Assembly: GCA_030685015.1 (NCBI GenBank)
Contig: JAUXWS010000036.1
Coordinates: 1 to 50,020, forward strand
DNA: 50,020 bases
DNA from: a bacterium
Lineage (GTDB): Bacteria; CAIWAD01
Reading direction: 5' to 3'
Made by a program: the position numbers and the translations under genes. Position 1 is the first letter of the stretch, and each line of letters opens with the position of its first letter. The notes below the pieces were generated by a model. That model was not told where the DNA came from and did no database searches. It was given only the letters and a program-made list of their open reading frames with translations. Positions 1-9,617 of the stretch are shown in pieces.

Positions 1-1
1 G

Positions 2-64
2 CGGGTGTCGCGCCGGGCGGGCGAGCTGTTGCCCCAGGTGGAGAGGTGGCCGGGGAGTGTCTGA
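2..64 (+). CDS. Possible C-terminal end of an upstream gene (partial)
   Basis: Frame 2 from the window edge is open for 20 codons and ends in TGA at 62-64. The predicted tail (ending in ERWPGSV) is too short to identify. A 12-bp hairpin starts 11 bases after the stop, where a terminator would be expected. That is the only support, and it could be chance. Confidence 0.25.
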   Translation, partial: RVSRRAGELLPQVERWPGSV

Positions 65-74
65 GCCTACGAAC

Positions 75-101
75 AGGTGTCCGACCCATGGTCGGACACC
101 T
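75..101 (+). repeat. Perfect 12-bp hairpin (possible terminator or REP-like repeat)
   Basis: Arms AGGTGTCCGACC and GGTCGGACACCT are separated by CAT. There is no T-run on either side, so an intrinsic terminator is not certain. A REP-like palindrome is the alternative. From here to the methyltransferase stop at 238 I see no gene. Confidence 0.5.
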
Positions 102-237
102 CGGCAAATGGTGCCGCCCCTGGAGGATGGTTCAGCGGCAGCGTAAGGTCAGAAGGATCCTGCCCTGGTGTCGCCCCTCTGCTTCACTTCATGGTAAGAG
201 GCCAGGCTTTCCCGCATCGTGCCCATCCACGGCCCAA

Positions 238-1425
238 TCACTCCCGCCGCAGCAGCGCCAGGACCTCCACGTGCTCCGTGCCCGGCATCATGTCCCAGGC
301 GGTGAGGGACTCCAGGCGCCAGGCGGGATCCTGGCTGAGGGTCGCCAGATCGCGGGCGAGGGTGGCGGGATTGCAGGACAGGTAGGCGAGGGCGCGGGGC
401 GGCCTCTGGTGCAGGTGGTCCAGCAGGGCGGGATCCAGCCCCTTGCGCGGAGGATCCACCAGGACCAGGTCCGGCTCGAAGAGTTCCAGGCTGGTCAGGC
501 AGTCCTCCACCCGGCCACGCACCACCTCGATTTCGGCGCGGCCATCGGCGCGGGCCGCCTCCATGAGCGGGATCTGGCTGGCGTGCTCGCCCTCCAGCAG
601 GAAGAGCGGCTCCGTGCGCGTCACCGAGAGGCCGATCGCCCCGCAGCCGCAGTAGAGGTCCGCCACCCGCGGCGGGGCGCCCCCCTCCGCCGCCCGGGCG
701 CGGATCCAGTCCCGCAGGTCGGCCAGGATGAGGCGGAAGACCTCCAGGTTGGCCTGCAGGAAGCAGGTGGCGCTCACGGCCACGGGTGTCTCCAGGAAGA
801 GGCAGGGCACCGACCACTGTCCCTCCAGCAGCTGCGTGTGGGGACCCAGCACGGCGTTGCCCCGCCCCGGATTGAGGTTCTGTGTCACGCAAAGCAGCGC
901 CGGGAAGGCGGCGCGCAGCTCGCGGGCGAGGATGAGCAGTTTCTCCTGCCAGGCGCCCTCGGCCTGGGGCGTGACGAAACAGCAGAGCATGCGCCCGTCG
1001 GGCAGCACGCGCAGCAGCAGGTGGCGCAGGAAGCCCTTGGCGCGGCCCTCGTGGTAGACGGGGAGGCCGAGGCGCCCCACCGCCTCCGCGATGAAGGCGA
1101 TGGGCGGGCCGAGGGCGGGGTGGTGCTCGCGGCAATGACCCAGATCAATCAGCTGATGGCTGCCCGGCCGGTAGATGCCCAGCGCCGCCCGGCGGGCCGC
1201 CTTGTCCCAGCCGAAGACCAGCTTGACCGTGTTGCGGTAGCCCTCCCGCGCCGGGGCGGGCCGCAGCTCCACGCGCTCCAGGTCCAGGCTGGCGCCCGGC
1301 CGTGTCGTGGCGCCCAACTCCCGGCGCAGCAGGCGGGTCTTGGCGGCCAGCTCTTCGTCGTAGGTCACGCCAGCGAAGGGGCCGGCGGCGCAGTGGGGAC
1401 AGGCGGGTGTGGATGCGGGCGTCAT
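238..1425 (-). CDS. RNA m5U methyltransferase, RlmC/RlmD/TrmA family
   Basis: A SAM-dependent uracil-5 methyltransferase of 395 residues acting on rRNA or tRNA. The N-terminus has a CPHC pair and a YRNTVKLVFG segment matching the FRNK-like stretch of RlmC. The C-terminal half has the AdoMet loop DLYCGCGAIGL, the DPPRKG motif, the catalytic-Cys motif LSCNPATLARD and the closing EHVEVLALL typical of the TrmA superfamily. There is no N-terminal TRAM domain, which favours RlmC (23S U747 type) over RlmD, but the target base cannot be fixed. The ATG at 1425 is preferred over the longer open frame because homology starts there; no clear Shine-Dalgarno is seen. It lies downstream of clpX on the same strand, separated by an inverted-repeat element. 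Confidence 0.85.
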   Translation of the reverse strand: MTPASTPACPHCAAGPFAGVTYDEELAAKTRLLRRELGATTRPGASLDLERVELRPAPAREGYRNTVKLVFGWDKAARRAALGIYRPGSHQLIDLGHCREHHPALGPPIAFIAEAVGRLGLPVYHEGRAKGFLRHLLLRVLPDGRMLCCFVTPQAEGAWQEKLLILARELRAAFPALLCVTQNLNPGRGNAVLGPHTQLLEGQWSVPCLFLETPVAVSATCFLQANLEVFRLILADLRDWIRARAAEGGAPPRVADLYCGCGAIGLSVTRTEPLFLLEGEHASQIPLMEAARADGRAEIEVVRGRVEDCLTSLELFEPDLVLVDPPRKGLDPALLDHLHQRPPRALAYLSCNPATLARDLATLSQDPAWRLESLTAWDMMPGTEHVEVLALLRRE

Positions 1426-1488
1426 GGGACCAAGGTAGGGTGAATCAGCGTGGGCGGCGAATGGCGGGCGCGGATGGGCGGTGCATCC

Positions 1489-1672
1489 TGTCACCCCAGC
1501 GGAAGCCGGGGTCCCGTGGGCGGGCCCTTGTCGAGACCTTCGCCACATGGCGGCTGGACATCCATGGACCAGGCGCCGCGCGGCGCCTGGCCCGCATGGT
1601 TCCGCCTTCCAGGGTGCGCGTGGGCATGCACGTGGGATGGCCCATGGGGTCCCAGCTTTCGCTGGGATGACA
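1489..1672. repeat. Miniature element with about 34-bp terminal inverted repeats
   Basis: The left end (1489-1522) and the reverse complement of the right end (1639-1672) align over 34 bases with only a few mismatches. Both start TGTCA(C/T)CCCAGCG. Each end is itself a small hairpin (CCCAGCGAAAGCTGGG and its variant). No ORF fits inside the element. The right end directly abuts the clpX stop codon, so it may also act as a transcription terminator. This is the layout of a REPIN- or MITE-type non-autonomous repeat. Confidence 0.6.
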
Positions 1673-2980
1673 TCAAGCGCGGCGGCGCTCCTGGCGCGGC
1701 TCCATGCTGGGCGTCGTGTTCAACTGCGGCGTGGCCGCCTCCTGGGGCTGGCGCGGGGTGAGGCGCGGACGGCGCTCGCCGCGAATGGAAGCCGGCGTCA
1801 CCAGCACCTCGGCCACGTCCTCGCGCCCGGGCAGGTCGAACATCACGTCCATCAGGCACTGCTCGACGATGCCGCGCAGGGCGCGGGCGCCCGTCTTGCG
1901 CTTTTGGGCGTAGCGCACCACCTCGCGCAGGGCATCCTTGGAGAAGACCAGCTTCTGGTTCTCCATGGCGAAGAGGCGCTCGTACTGGCGGACGATGGCG
2001 TTGCGCGGCTCGGTCAGGATCTGGAGCAGGGCCTCCTCGGACAGCTCGTCCAGCGCCGTGACCACGGGCAGGCGGCCGATCAGCTCGGGGATGAGGCCGT
2101 ACCTGAGCAAGTCCTCGAACTCCACCCGGCGCAGCACCTCGCCCACGCTCTTGCCCTCCAGCGCGCCGGCGCTGGCGCCGAAACCGATCTGGTTGCGGCC
2201 CAGGCGTTGCCGGATGATGGAGTCCAGGTTGTCGAAGGCGCCGCCGCAGATGAAGAGGATGTTCTTCGTGTTGATGTTGATCAGCTTCTGCTCGGGATGC
2301 TTGCGCCCGCCCTCCGGCGGGACGGAGGCGATGGTGCCCTCCAGCATCTTGAGCAGAGCCTGCTGCACGCCTTCGCCCGAGACGTCCCGCGTGATGGAGG
2401 CGCTGCCCTCCTTGCGGGCGATCTTGTCGATCTCGTCGATGTAGACGATGCCCATCTCGGCCGCCTGCACGTCGTAGTTGGCGGCGTGGAGCAGGCGCAC
2501 CAGGATGTTCTCCACGTCCTCGCCCACGTAGCCGGCCTCGGTCAGCACGGTGGCGTCGGCGATGGTGAAGGGCACCTGGAGGAAGTGGGCCAGGGTCTGG
2601 GCGAGAAGGGTCTTGCCCGTGCCAGTGGGGCCGATGAGCAGGATGTTGGTCTTCTGCAGCTCCACGTCGTCGGTGACATCCTGGCTGCGCACCCGCTTGT
2701 AGTGGTTGTAGACCGCCACCGAAAGGGCGCGCTTGGCATCCTCCTGGCCGATCACGTACTCGTCCAGGCGGGCCTTGATCTCCTTGGGGGTGCCGAAGTT
2801 CTCCAGGGCGGGACGCTTGCCGCGGCCCAGGTTGCGTCGGACGATCTGCTGCGAGGCCTCGACGCACTCGTTGCAGATGTTGACGTTGGGACCCTGGATC
2901 ATGATCTGCACTTCGTGGCTGGTCCGCCCGCAGAAGGAGCAGATGGCGATGGGGTCCTTGCGGCGCCGCTCGTCGGACAT
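1673..2980 (-). CDS. clpX: ATP-dependent Clp protease unfoldase ClpX
   Basis: AAA+ unfoldase that recognises and threads substrates into ClpP. The 435 residues are normal for the family. The N-terminal zinc-binding domain has Cys14, Cys17, Cys36 and Cys39 (CSFC, CNEC). Walker A is GPTGTGKT at 117-124 and Walker B is IDEID at 181-185. [10 protein letters not shown] motif, the IGF-type loop (NQIGFGAS) and a C-terminal sensor-2 segment (TGARALRGI) are also visible. The ATG at 2980 is preceded by AAGGA. Its start lies two bases after the clpP stop, so the two are co-transcribed and probably translationally coupled. Confidence 0.98.
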   Translation of the reverse strand: MSDERRRKDPIAICSFCGRTSHEVQIMIQGPNVNICNECVEASQQIVRRNLGRGKRPALENFGTPKEIKARLDEYVIGQEDAKRALSVAVYNHYKRVRSQDVTDDVELQKTNILLIGPTGTGKTLLAQTLAHFLQVPFTIADATVLTEAGYVGEDVENILVRLLHAANYDVQAAEMGIVYIDEIDKIARKEGSASITRDVSGEGVQQALLKMLEGTIASVPPEGGRKHPEQKLININTKNILFICGGAFDNLDSIIRQRLGRNQIGFGASAGALEGKSVGEVLRRVEFEDLLRYGLIPELIGRLPVVTALDELSEEALLQILTEPRNAIVRQYERLFAMENQKLVFSKDALREVVRYAQKRKTGARALRGIVEQCLMDVMFDLPGREDVAEVLVTPASIRGERRPRLTPRQPQEAATPQLNTTPSMEPRQERRRA

Positions 2981-2982
2981 GG

Positions 2983-3594
<612 letters not shown>

Positions 3595-3626
3595 TCAGGC
3601 CTCCGCTGGCTTCAGTGGGGACAGGA

Positions 3627-4904
3627 TCAGCCCTGCGCCCCGTCCTCGTCGCTGATCTGGGCATGCTGGCGCAGGAAGCCCATCAGCTTGCGCTCCTGCA
3701 GCTCCCCGAAAAGGCGGTCGAGGGCGTTGGCCCTCTTCAGCTGCAACCGGGCGGCTTTGGGATCCTGCCCGGCCGAGGCGGCCAGGCGGGCGATCTCGGC
3801 GTCCAGCTCCTCGGGCGTCACCTCCAGCTTCTCGGCGCGGATGAGGGCCGTGCTCACCAGGCTCCAGGCCAGGTTGCGCGTCACCTCCTCGCGGTAGCTG
3901 CGGCGCACGATCTCCTCGTCGATGGGGTTGTCCGTGCCCTGGCGCGCCCGCTCGATGATGCTGTCGAGCTGCTGGGCGATCATCTTCTCCGGCACCTCCA
4001 CCGGGTTCCGCTCCATGACGGCGGCGATGAGGCGCTGGTCCACCGTCTGGTCCAGGGCGCGGTCCAGCTGCCGGCGCAGGTCCTCGCGCACCCGCTCCTT
4101 CAGCTCGTCCAGCGTCTCGAAACCGGGCGGCACCTCCTTGGCGAACTCGTCGTCCAGCTCGGCCAGCAGGGGGCGCTTGATCTCGTGGACGAGCACGCGG
4201 TAGTACTCGACCTTGCCCGCCACCTCGGGATCGGGGTCGTCGGCGGGATTGGTGATGTCGAAGAAGCGGGTCTCGCCCAGGTGGACGCCGGACATCTTGC
4301 CGTCGAACTCAGCCCCGTACTGGCCCTTGCCCAGCTCCACCTGGATGCCGCGGTAGAGTCGATCGGGCAGCTCGGTGCCGGCGGGGTCCGTCTCCTGGAT
4401 GTCGCACAGCAGCTGGTCGCCCTCGGCGGCGCCGCCCTCCTCGACCGGAGCCCAGTTGGCGTACTCGTGGCGGAGCTGCTCCAGGGCCTTGGCCAAATCC
4501 TCGTCCTCCACGGCGCGCACCGGCCGCTTGACGGCAAGGTTCTTGAACTCCTTCGGCTCGACGCGGGGGGCCACCTCCACCACGGCGACGTAGGTGAAGT
4601 CCCCGCCCGGCTCGTGGTCCATCTTCTCGATGCTGCCCTGGTCCAGGGGCCGCAGCTGCTGCCCGGCCAGGGCCTCGGGGTAGCTTTCGCCCAGCAGATC
4701 GTTGAGCGCCTCGCCCAGGGCGCGGTCCCCCAGCATGCCCTTGAGCAGGGTGGCCGGCACCTTGCCCGGACGGAAACCCTTGAGCTGCGCGCGCGCGCCC
4801 AGCTCCTTCAGTTTCTTTTCCAGCTGCGCCTCAACCTTGTTGGCGGGAATGGTCACCGTCAGCTCGACCTTGGTCGCTTCCAGCTCTTTGATCGTGACTT
4901 GCAC
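3627..4904 (-). CDS. tig: Trigger factor (ribosome-associated chaperone / prolyl isomerase)
   Basis: Ribosome-bound chaperone of 425 residues, normal length. It has an N-terminal ribosome-binding domain (including the GFRPGKVP signature loop), a central FKBP-type region, and an alpha-helical C-terminal domain rich in charged residues. The start is taken as GTG at 4904: the product then begins VQVTIKELEATKVELTVTI, matching the usual MQV start of the family, and GAGGAG lies just upstream. An ATG further upstream at 5000 would run into the tRNA and is rejected. It is first in the tig-clpP-clpX set, 56 bases after a tRNA-Leu on the same strand. Confidence 0.95.
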   Translation of the reverse strand: MQVTIKELEATKVELTVTIPANKVEAQLEKKLKELGARAQLKGFRPGKVPATLLKGMLGDRALGEALNDLLGESYPEALAGQQLRPLDQGSIEKMDHEPGGDFTYVAVVEVAPRVEPKEFKNLAVKRPVRAVEDEDLAKALEQLRHEYANWAPVEEGGAAEGDQLLCDIQETDPAGTELPDRLYRGIQVELGKGQYGAEFDGKMSGVHLGETRFFDITNPADDPDPEVAGKVEYYRVLVHEIKRPLLAELDDEFAKEVPPGFETLDELKERVREDLRRQLDRALDQTVDQRLIAAVMERNPVEVPEKMIAQQLDSIIERARQGTDNPIDEEIVRRSYREEVTRNLAWSLVSTALIRAEKLEVTPEELDAEIARLAASAGQDPKAARLQLKRANALDRLFGELQERKLMGFLRQHAQISDEDGAQG

Positions 4905-4960
4905 CTGACTCCTCTTGCACTTCGGTCCTGTCGACGGCGGCTCCCCGGTGGCCCGGTGGA

Positions 4961-5043
4961 TGCGGGAAGGGGGATTTGAACCCCCACGCCCAAAGGACAC
5001 AAGAACCTAAATCTTGCGCGTCTGCCAGTTCCGCCATTCCCGC
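4961..5043 (-). tRNA. tRNA-Leu (anticodon UAG)
   Basis: The acceptor stem GCGGGAA pairs with TTCCCGC, with discriminator A. The anticodon stem CAAGA/TCTTG encloses loop TTTAGGT, giving anticodon TAG (reads CUA and probably other CUN codons). A long variable arm marks a class II tRNA. The T-arm is GGGGG-TTCAAAT-CCCCC. CCA is not encoded. The gene lies 56 bases upstream of the trigger factor start on the same strand. Confidence 0.96.
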
Positions 5044-5382
5044 AGTCTGCGGTCTGTTGGAGGCAGAAAGGTAGGAAGAGACCGCCCGCTATGAAAACCG
5101 TGGGCGGGCACCGGATGCCGGGCCCGCCCACCTGGGTCGCTGCGACTCTCCCCCCAGCAGCGGCGCGCCGCGGCATTCCGCCGCTGGCGGCGCCACAGCG
5201 GTCGGCGAAACCGACCGTGGCCGCAGCCGACCCGCGCCGTCGTCCCGGGAGGGCGGGATGGCGGCTGTTCCGGAGGGCGCTCCTTCCACGCCGCGGGCTC
5301 CGCCGGGTCGCCCCCAGTGTGCGGAAGGCCCGGGCGGCGCGCCGTGCGCGCCGTCACAGCAAGGATGTGGAGGATGACAGGA
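5044..5382. other. Intergenic region with hairpins, no gene seen
   Basis: No convincing coding sequence lies between the tRNA and the amidohydrolase. Two hairpins stand out. One is CGGTCGG-CGAAA-CCGACCG at 5199-5217. The other is a GC-rich stem at about 5333-5355 (core GGCGCG/CGCGCC), 28 bases after the amidohydrolase stop on the minus strand. The second is well placed as a terminator but has no T-run. Confidence 0.5.
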
Positions 5383-6252
5383 TCAGCGGCGGCGGAGCAG
5401 GCTGTCCAGCTCGGCCTGCCAGAGCGGCAGGTCCTCGTCGCGCAGCAGGGGGCTGTAATTGCGTTGGCGGATCGTTGCGGCCTCCGACCATTCCGCCACG
5501 AGCAGGGCTTCGTCTGCATGGTCCAGGCCGGCCTGGCGCAGCCCGTCCGCCCCCCACAGGCTGCTGCCTCCCCAGAAGCCCATGCCGTCGTCGAAGCCGA
5601 CCCGGTTGCAGAAAAGGATGGGCGTGGCCTGCATTTTGGCATGGGCGGACAGCAGCGTGTACCAGACGCGCCCGTTCTCGCCGCCGGGACTCTCCATCCA
5701 GCCTGGGGCGCTGGCGGGGCGGGGGGTCAGCCCGCGCAGGGGGCTGGCGGCGGGGGCGAGGAGCAGGCCGGCGCCGTCCTGGACCAGCAGAAGGGGGCCG
5801 GCGGCGTGCCACCAGTCGTTGCAGATCATCAGGCCCAGGCGGCCCAGGGGCGAGTCGAAGGCGCGGAAATGCCGGCCGCGGGCGAAGAAGCGGCCCTCCT
5901 CGAAGAGGCCGTAGGTGGGCAGGAAAACCTTGCGGTGGACATGGAGCAGGCGGCCCTCGGCGAAGAAGGCCTGGGCGTTGTGGACGAGGCCTTCCGCCGT
6001 GCCCTCGACGAAGCCGGCGCAGATGGCCAGCCGGCGGCTGGCCTCGAGCAGGGGCTGGAAGAAGGGGTCGCCGGCGGGCAGGGCCAGCTGGGCGGCCAGG
6101 TCGCGCAAGGCGTAGCCCGTGAGGGACAACTCGGGGAAGAGGAGCAGGTCGGCGCCCCGGCCGGCGGCCTCCTCGGCCCATTCCAGATGACGGCGGAGGT
6201 TGGCCTGAAGGTCGCCCAGCACCGGGTTGAACTGCGCCGCCGCCACGTTCAC
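5383..6252 (-). CDS. Carbon-nitrogen hydrolase (nitrilase superfamily)
   Basis: An amidohydrolase of 289 residues with the full Glu-Lys-Cys triad: Glu in FPELSLTGYALRD, Lys in HRKVFLPTYGLFEEGRFF and Cys in GLMICNDWWH. The sequence resembles the N-terminal glutaminase domain of glutamine-dependent NAD synthetase and omega-amidase/carbamoylputrescine-type enzymes, but no NAD synthetase domain follows. The substrate cannot be assigned. The start is GTG at 6252; the preceding UPF0210 stop is 13 bases upstream, so they are probably co-transcribed. The Shine-Dalgarno is weak. Confidence 0.85.
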   Translation of the reverse strand: MNVAAAQFNPVLGDLQANLRRHLEWAEEAAGRGADLLLFPELSLTGYALRDLAAQLALPAGDPFFQPLLEASRRLAICAGFVEGTAEGLVHNAQAFFAEGRLLHVHRKVFLPTYGLFEEGRFFARGRHFRAFDSPLGRLGLMICNDWWHAAGPLLLVQDGAGLLLAPAASPLRGLTPRPASAPGWMESPGGENGRVWYTLLSAHAKMQATPILFCNRVGFDDGMGFWGGSSLWGADGLRQAGLDHADEALLVAEWSEAATIRQRNYSPLLRDEDLPLWQAELDSLLRRR

Positions 6253-6265
6253 GGGAGTCGGTCCA

Positions 6266-7630
6266 TCAGTTCCTCAGGGCTGTGGTGGGGGCCGGGATGC
6301 GGCCGCCGCGGCGGATGAAGACGCTGCTGTCCTGCGGACGCACCGGCATGATGGGCGCGCTGCCCAACAGGCCGCCCCAGTCCACCACCTCCCCCACCCG
6401 CATGCCGTGGACGGGGATGATGCGCAGGGCCGTCGTCTTGCCGTTGACCATGCCGATGGCCGCCTCGTCCGCCAGGATGGCGGAGAGGGTGGTGGCCGGC
6501 GTGTCGCCCGGCACGGCCAGCATGTCGAGGCCCACGCTGCAGACGCAGGTCATCGCCTCCAGCTTCTCGATGGAAAGGACGCCCTCCGCCGCGGCGCGGA
6601 TCATGTTGGCGTCCTCGCTCACCGGGATGAAGGCGCCGCTCATGCCGCCCACGTAGGAGCTGGCCATCATGCCGCCCTTCTTCACCGCGTCGTTGAGCAG
6701 GGCGAGGGCCGCCGTCGAGCCGTGGGCCCCGATCCGCTCCAGGCCCATCTCCTCGAGGATGGCCCCCACGCTGTCGCCCTCGGCCGGGGTGGGCGCCAGG
6801 CTGATGTCCACCACACCGAAGGGCACGCCCTCCAGCCGGGCCACCTGGCGGCCCATCACCTCACCGGCGCGGGTGATCTTGAAGGCCATGCGCTTGATCG
6901 CCTCGGCCACCTGCACGAAGTCCGCCTCCGGCCCCAGCTCGCGGATGGCGCTGAGCACCACGCCCGGCCCCGAGATGCCCACGTTGAGGGTGATGTCCGG
7001 CTCCGAGATGCCGTGGAAGGCGCCGGCGATGAAGGGGTTGTCCTCCACCGCGTTGCAGAAGGCGACGAGCTTGGCGCAACCGATGCTCTTGGCGTCCTTG
7101 GTCAGTTCCGCGGTGCGCAGGATGATCTCGCCCATCAGGCGCACGGCGTCCATGTTGATGCCGGCCTTGGAGGAGCCGATGTTGACGCTGGAGCAGACGT
7201 GCCGGGTGGAGGCGAGGGCCTCGGGGATGGAGAGGATCAGCTCCTGCTCGCCGGGGGTCATGCCCTTGGAGACGAGGGCGCTGTAGCCGCCCAGGTAGTC
7301 CACGCCGCACTCCTCGGCCGCCTTGTCCAGCACCTTGGCCAGCTCGATGAAGTCCGCCGCCTTCATCTGCTCCCCGGGAATGGAGAGGGGCGTGATGGAG
7401 ACCCGCTTGTTGGCGATGGTGATGCCCCAGCGCTCCTCCACCTCGCGGGCCGCCGCCACGTGGCGGGAGGCCAGGCGCGTGATCTTGTCGTAGATCTTGC
7501 GCTTCATCGTCTCCAGGCTGTCGCTGGCGCAGTCGCGCAGGCTGATGCCCAGGGTGACGGTGCGCACGTTGAAGTGCTCGCGCTCCGTCATCTGGACCGT
7601 CTGCAGGATCTCCTCGTGTGACCAAGCCAT
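6266..7630 (-). CDS. UPF0210/DUF711 (PFL) family protein
   Basis: A 454-residue protein matching the UPF0210/DUF711 family throughout: an N-terminal [13 protein letters not shown] segment, [27 protein letters not shown], and the Gly-rich C-terminal [13 protein letters not shown] ending. The family is conserved across bacteria and archaea and is typically encoded beside a small ACT-domain protein, as here. Its biochemical role is not established. The ATG at 7630 begins two bases after the ACT gene stop. Confidence 0.9.
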   Translation of the reverse strand: MAWSHEEILQTVQMTEREHFNVRTVTLGISLRDCASDSLETMKRKIYDKITRLASRHVAAAREVEERWGITIANKRVSITPLSIPGEQMKAADFIELAKVLDKAAEECGVDYLGGYSALVSKGMTPGEQELILSIPEALASTRHVCSSVNIGSSKAGINMDAVRLMGEIILRTAELTKDAKSIGCAKLVAFCNAVEDNPFIAGAFHGISEPDITLNVGISGPGVVLSAIRELGPEADFVQVAEAIKRMAFKITRAGEVMGRQVARLEGVPFGVVDISLAPTPAEGDSVGAILEEMGLERIGAHGSTAALALLNDAVKKGGMMASSYVGGMSGAFIPVSEDANMIRAAAEGVLSIEKLEAMTCVCSVGLDMLAVPGDTPATTLSAILADEAAIGMVNGKTTALRIIPVHGMRVGEVVDWGGLLGSAPIMPVRPQDSSVFIRRGGRIPAPTTALRN

Positions 7631-7632
7631 CC

Positions 7633-8088
7633 CTAAACCCGGTGCATGCTGGTGAAGACGTCCTCGTGCTGGGCCAGCACGCGCACGCCCAACTTCTCCC
7701 CCACTTCGCCCAGCGCCTTCTTGAGGGCGGCGAAGCTGCTGGTCAAGCCGCCGATGTCCACGATGAGGATCATGGTGAACCAGTCCTGGAGGATCTTCTG
7801 GCTGATGTCGATCACGTTGCCATTGAAGTCCGCCAGGCAGCGGGCCACCTCGGCCAGGACGCCGGCCTTGTTCTTGCCGAAGACGGTGACGATGATCTGG
7901 GTGCCGCCGCCCAGGCTGAGATGGCTGGCGCTGAAGCCGGGGGTGCCCACCAGGCCGGGGGCCTCCTCCTGCATGCGGGCCAGGGCGTCGCGCACCACCT
8001 GGCGCACGTTGTCCGGGCTGGCCAGGGGGCCCAGCTCGTCGATGGCCTTGCGCGTCAGCTCGCGGATGGTGGCCTCACTGATCGCCAT
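7633..8088 (-). CDS. ACT-domain regulatory protein (UPF0237-like)
   Basis: A 151-residue protein. Residues about 60-145 form an ACT fold ([27 protein letters not shown], then [18 protein letters not shown]) of the UPF0237 type that usually accompanies UPF0210. An extra N-terminal helical segment of about 55 residues is unusual, since most UPF0237 proteins are only about 90 residues long. ACT domains bind amino acids or other small ligands, so a ligand-sensing partner for UPF0210 is a reasonable inference. The ATG at 8088 overlaps the vertex-protein stop by 14 bases. Confidence 0.88.
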   Translation of the reverse strand: MAISEATIRELTRKAIDELGPLASPDNVRQVVRDALARMQEEAPGLVGTPGFSASHLSLGGGTQIIVTVFGKNKAGVLAEVARCLADFNGNVIDISQKILQDWFTMILIVDIGGLTSSFAALKKALGEVGEKLGVRVLAQHEDVFTSMHRV

Positions 8089-8410
8089 GGTCGGGCTCCT
8101 TCATGCCGGGGAAGCTGGGCGGCACCTTGCTGCGGAACTCCCTGGTAGTCTCCAGCTCGTCCACGATGCCGATCACGGCCGCCTCGATGCTGATGTCGCA
8201 GTCGTTCCCCACCGCCATGCGGGCGGCGTGGCCGTAGGCGCAGATGACCAGCTCCCCCGCGCCGGCGCCGATCACGTCCGCCACCACCACGAGGTGCTCG
8301 TTGGTGGCCTTGGCCAGATCCACGGGATGGACAAGGAGGAGGCGCAGGCTGCCCAGGTTGGCGACCCGCTTGGTGGACCAGACGGTTCCCACGACTTTGC
8401 CCAGAAACAT
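8075..8410 (-). CDS. EutN/CcmL-family microcompartment vertex protein
   Basis: A 111-residue pentamer-forming shell protein. The N-terminus MFLGKVVGTVWSTKR, the VVVADVIGAGAGELVICAYG core and the closing EAAVIGIVDELE are the EutN/CcmL/BMC-P signatures. The C-terminal tail of about 20 residues (SKVPPSFPGMKE) is extra. The ATG at 8410 has AAGGAG upstream; the longer open frame upstream has no homology. No BMC hexameric shell protein or encapsulated enzyme is visible in this window, so it is an orphan here. It heads the ACT / UPF0210 / amidohydrolase operon. Confidence 0.88.
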   Translation of the reverse strand: MFLGKVVGTVWSTKRVANLGSLRLLLVHPVDLAKATNEHLVVVADVIGAGAGELVICAYGHAARMAVGNDCDISIEAAVIGIVDELETTREFRSKVPPSFPGMKEPDHGDQ

Positions 8411-8705
8411 GAGCTCTCCTTGCGCTCCCCGGGTTGGCCGCCCAAGCCACGATCCGCGGCGGCAGGCCGGTGCGTGCCCAAGGTAGCAAAGCGGCCATGC
8501 CATGCCTTGAGTCCGCCCGTCCGCGGTGGCCCCCTCTGCCATGCTGCGCGGACAACTCCACCACGTACTCTGGCACGGCGCCAGACACCGCCGTTGGCAT
8601 TCGTCCAAGTGCGCCGACACACAGCTTCCATGGGACGTGCCGTGCCTGGTGGAAGAACGGTGGCGCCCAGGGGGGCGCCACGTGGCGATTTCAGCTGGGC
8701 GGGGG
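8411..8705. other. Intergenic region, no gene seen
   Basis: This stretch separates the microcompartment operon from the upstream secreted-protein operon, both on the minus strand. It should contain the promoter for the vertex-protein operon, but I cannot pick out a good -35/-10 pair. The only clear structure is the hairpin at 8660-8681, listed separately. Confidence 0.4.
8660..8681 (-). terminator. Candidate terminator hairpin
   Basis: A perfect 9-bp stem, GTGGCGCCC and GGGCGCCAC around AGGG, lies 25 bases after the stop of the minus-strand gene that ends at 8706. No strong T-run follows, so its efficiency is uncertain. Confidence 0.5.
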
Positions 8706-9617
8706 CTACTTGCCCTTCTTCTCGAGCCTGGCCAGTTCCTTGCGGGCGGTCTTGTTCTGCTTTTTGATGGTCTTCAGCTCGGTCTTCATGATGCGGGCGA
8801 TGTAGGTGGGCAGGGATTGGGACATTTTGACGGACCCTGCGCCAGCCTGAGCCGAGTAAGTCAGGCGCCGATCGGTGAAAGCGCCGCTCTGCAAATCAAG
8901 GATATAGAAGGCCACATGACATTCACCGAACAAACCCCCTCCGCTCATCTCACCGCCTGACGCCCCCATCGCGGAAGCGGCAGCAGCCAGGGCGATGCCT
9001 TTAAGCATGCCCTTGGCTTCATCGCCTGCGGAGGCAGCCATGTTCTTGCTCAGGCCGAAGTATGAGGGGATCACCACCCAGCGCATGTCCGTATGGTCGG
9101 CGAGGGCCGCCGCCAGCTCGGTCTGCTTCGTCTCAGACACAACCTTGCGGATTTGCTCCATCTGCTTGTCGCGGGTCACTTCAGGTCGTTCATAGTGGTT
9201 TTTAGGTTTCCCCACTGGTGTGTCAACAGTGTTCGCTGCCCTCAATCGGGCAGCGACCAAGTCCAGCGTCAGCTTGGCGAGGACGTCCTGCACATGCGAA
9301 AGGCTGGATGCGAGAACCGGATCCGCCGCCAGCATTCCCGGATCCGCCATGGTCCAGGACAAGCCCAACGCGGCCATCTTGGCGACAATGTCGACCTGGA
9401 AGGCCGAATCAGCCACCGCTTCCATCATATGGTAGCGCTGCACTTCTTCACCCTCCTTGCGGAAGACACGCGCCCCCAGGGGCAGGCAGAGGGCCGGTTG
9501 TTCGGCCCATTCGTGCACCACCGGGCGGAGCTTGACCTTGGCAGTCGCGCCGGCAGTCGCCAGCAACAGGCCTGTCAGGATCAGGGCCAGCGTGCGGGAG
9601 CGGTCAGTTCTTGTCAT
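8706..9617 (-). CDS. Secreted protein of unknown function
   Basis: A 303-residue protein with a Sec signal peptide (about residues 1-26: basic start, then LALILTGLLLATAGATA). The mature part has a mixed alpha/beta region, an Ala/Gly/Ser-rich stretch around 190-215 and a Lys-rich C-terminal helix ending KTARKELARLEKKGK. A segment reading HVAFYILDLQSGAFTDRR looks like a periplasmic lipoprotein strand motif, but I do not recognise the family. The ATG at 9617 has AAGGA upstream. It overlaps the preceding M48-like gene by 14 bases, so the two are an operon and may act together in the envelope. Confidence 0.75.
   Translation of the reverse strand: MTRTDRSRTLALILTGLLLATAGATAKVKLRPVVHEWAEQPALCLPLGARVFRKEGEEVQRYHMMEAVADSAFQVDIVAKMAALGLSWTMADPGMLAADPVLASSLSHVQDVLAKLTLDLVAARLRAANTVDTPVGKPKNHYERPEVTRDKQMEQIRKVVSETKQTELAAALADHTDMRWVVIPSYFGLSKNMAASAGDEAKGMLKGIALAAAASAMGASGGEMSGGGLFGECHVAFYILDLQSGAFTDRRLTYSAQAGAGSVKMSQSLPTYIARIMKTELKTIKKQNKTARKELARLEKKGK

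Noticed and set aside
46-1443. 465-residue plus-strand ORF opposite the RNA methyltransferase
   Set aside because: It is a GC-rich antisense shadow with no protein-like pattern; the minus strand carries all family motifs.
5007-5642. 211-residue minus-strand ORF across the tRNA spacer
   Set aside because: It runs into the tRNA-Leu and overlaps the amidohydrolase in another frame; the composition is not protein-like.
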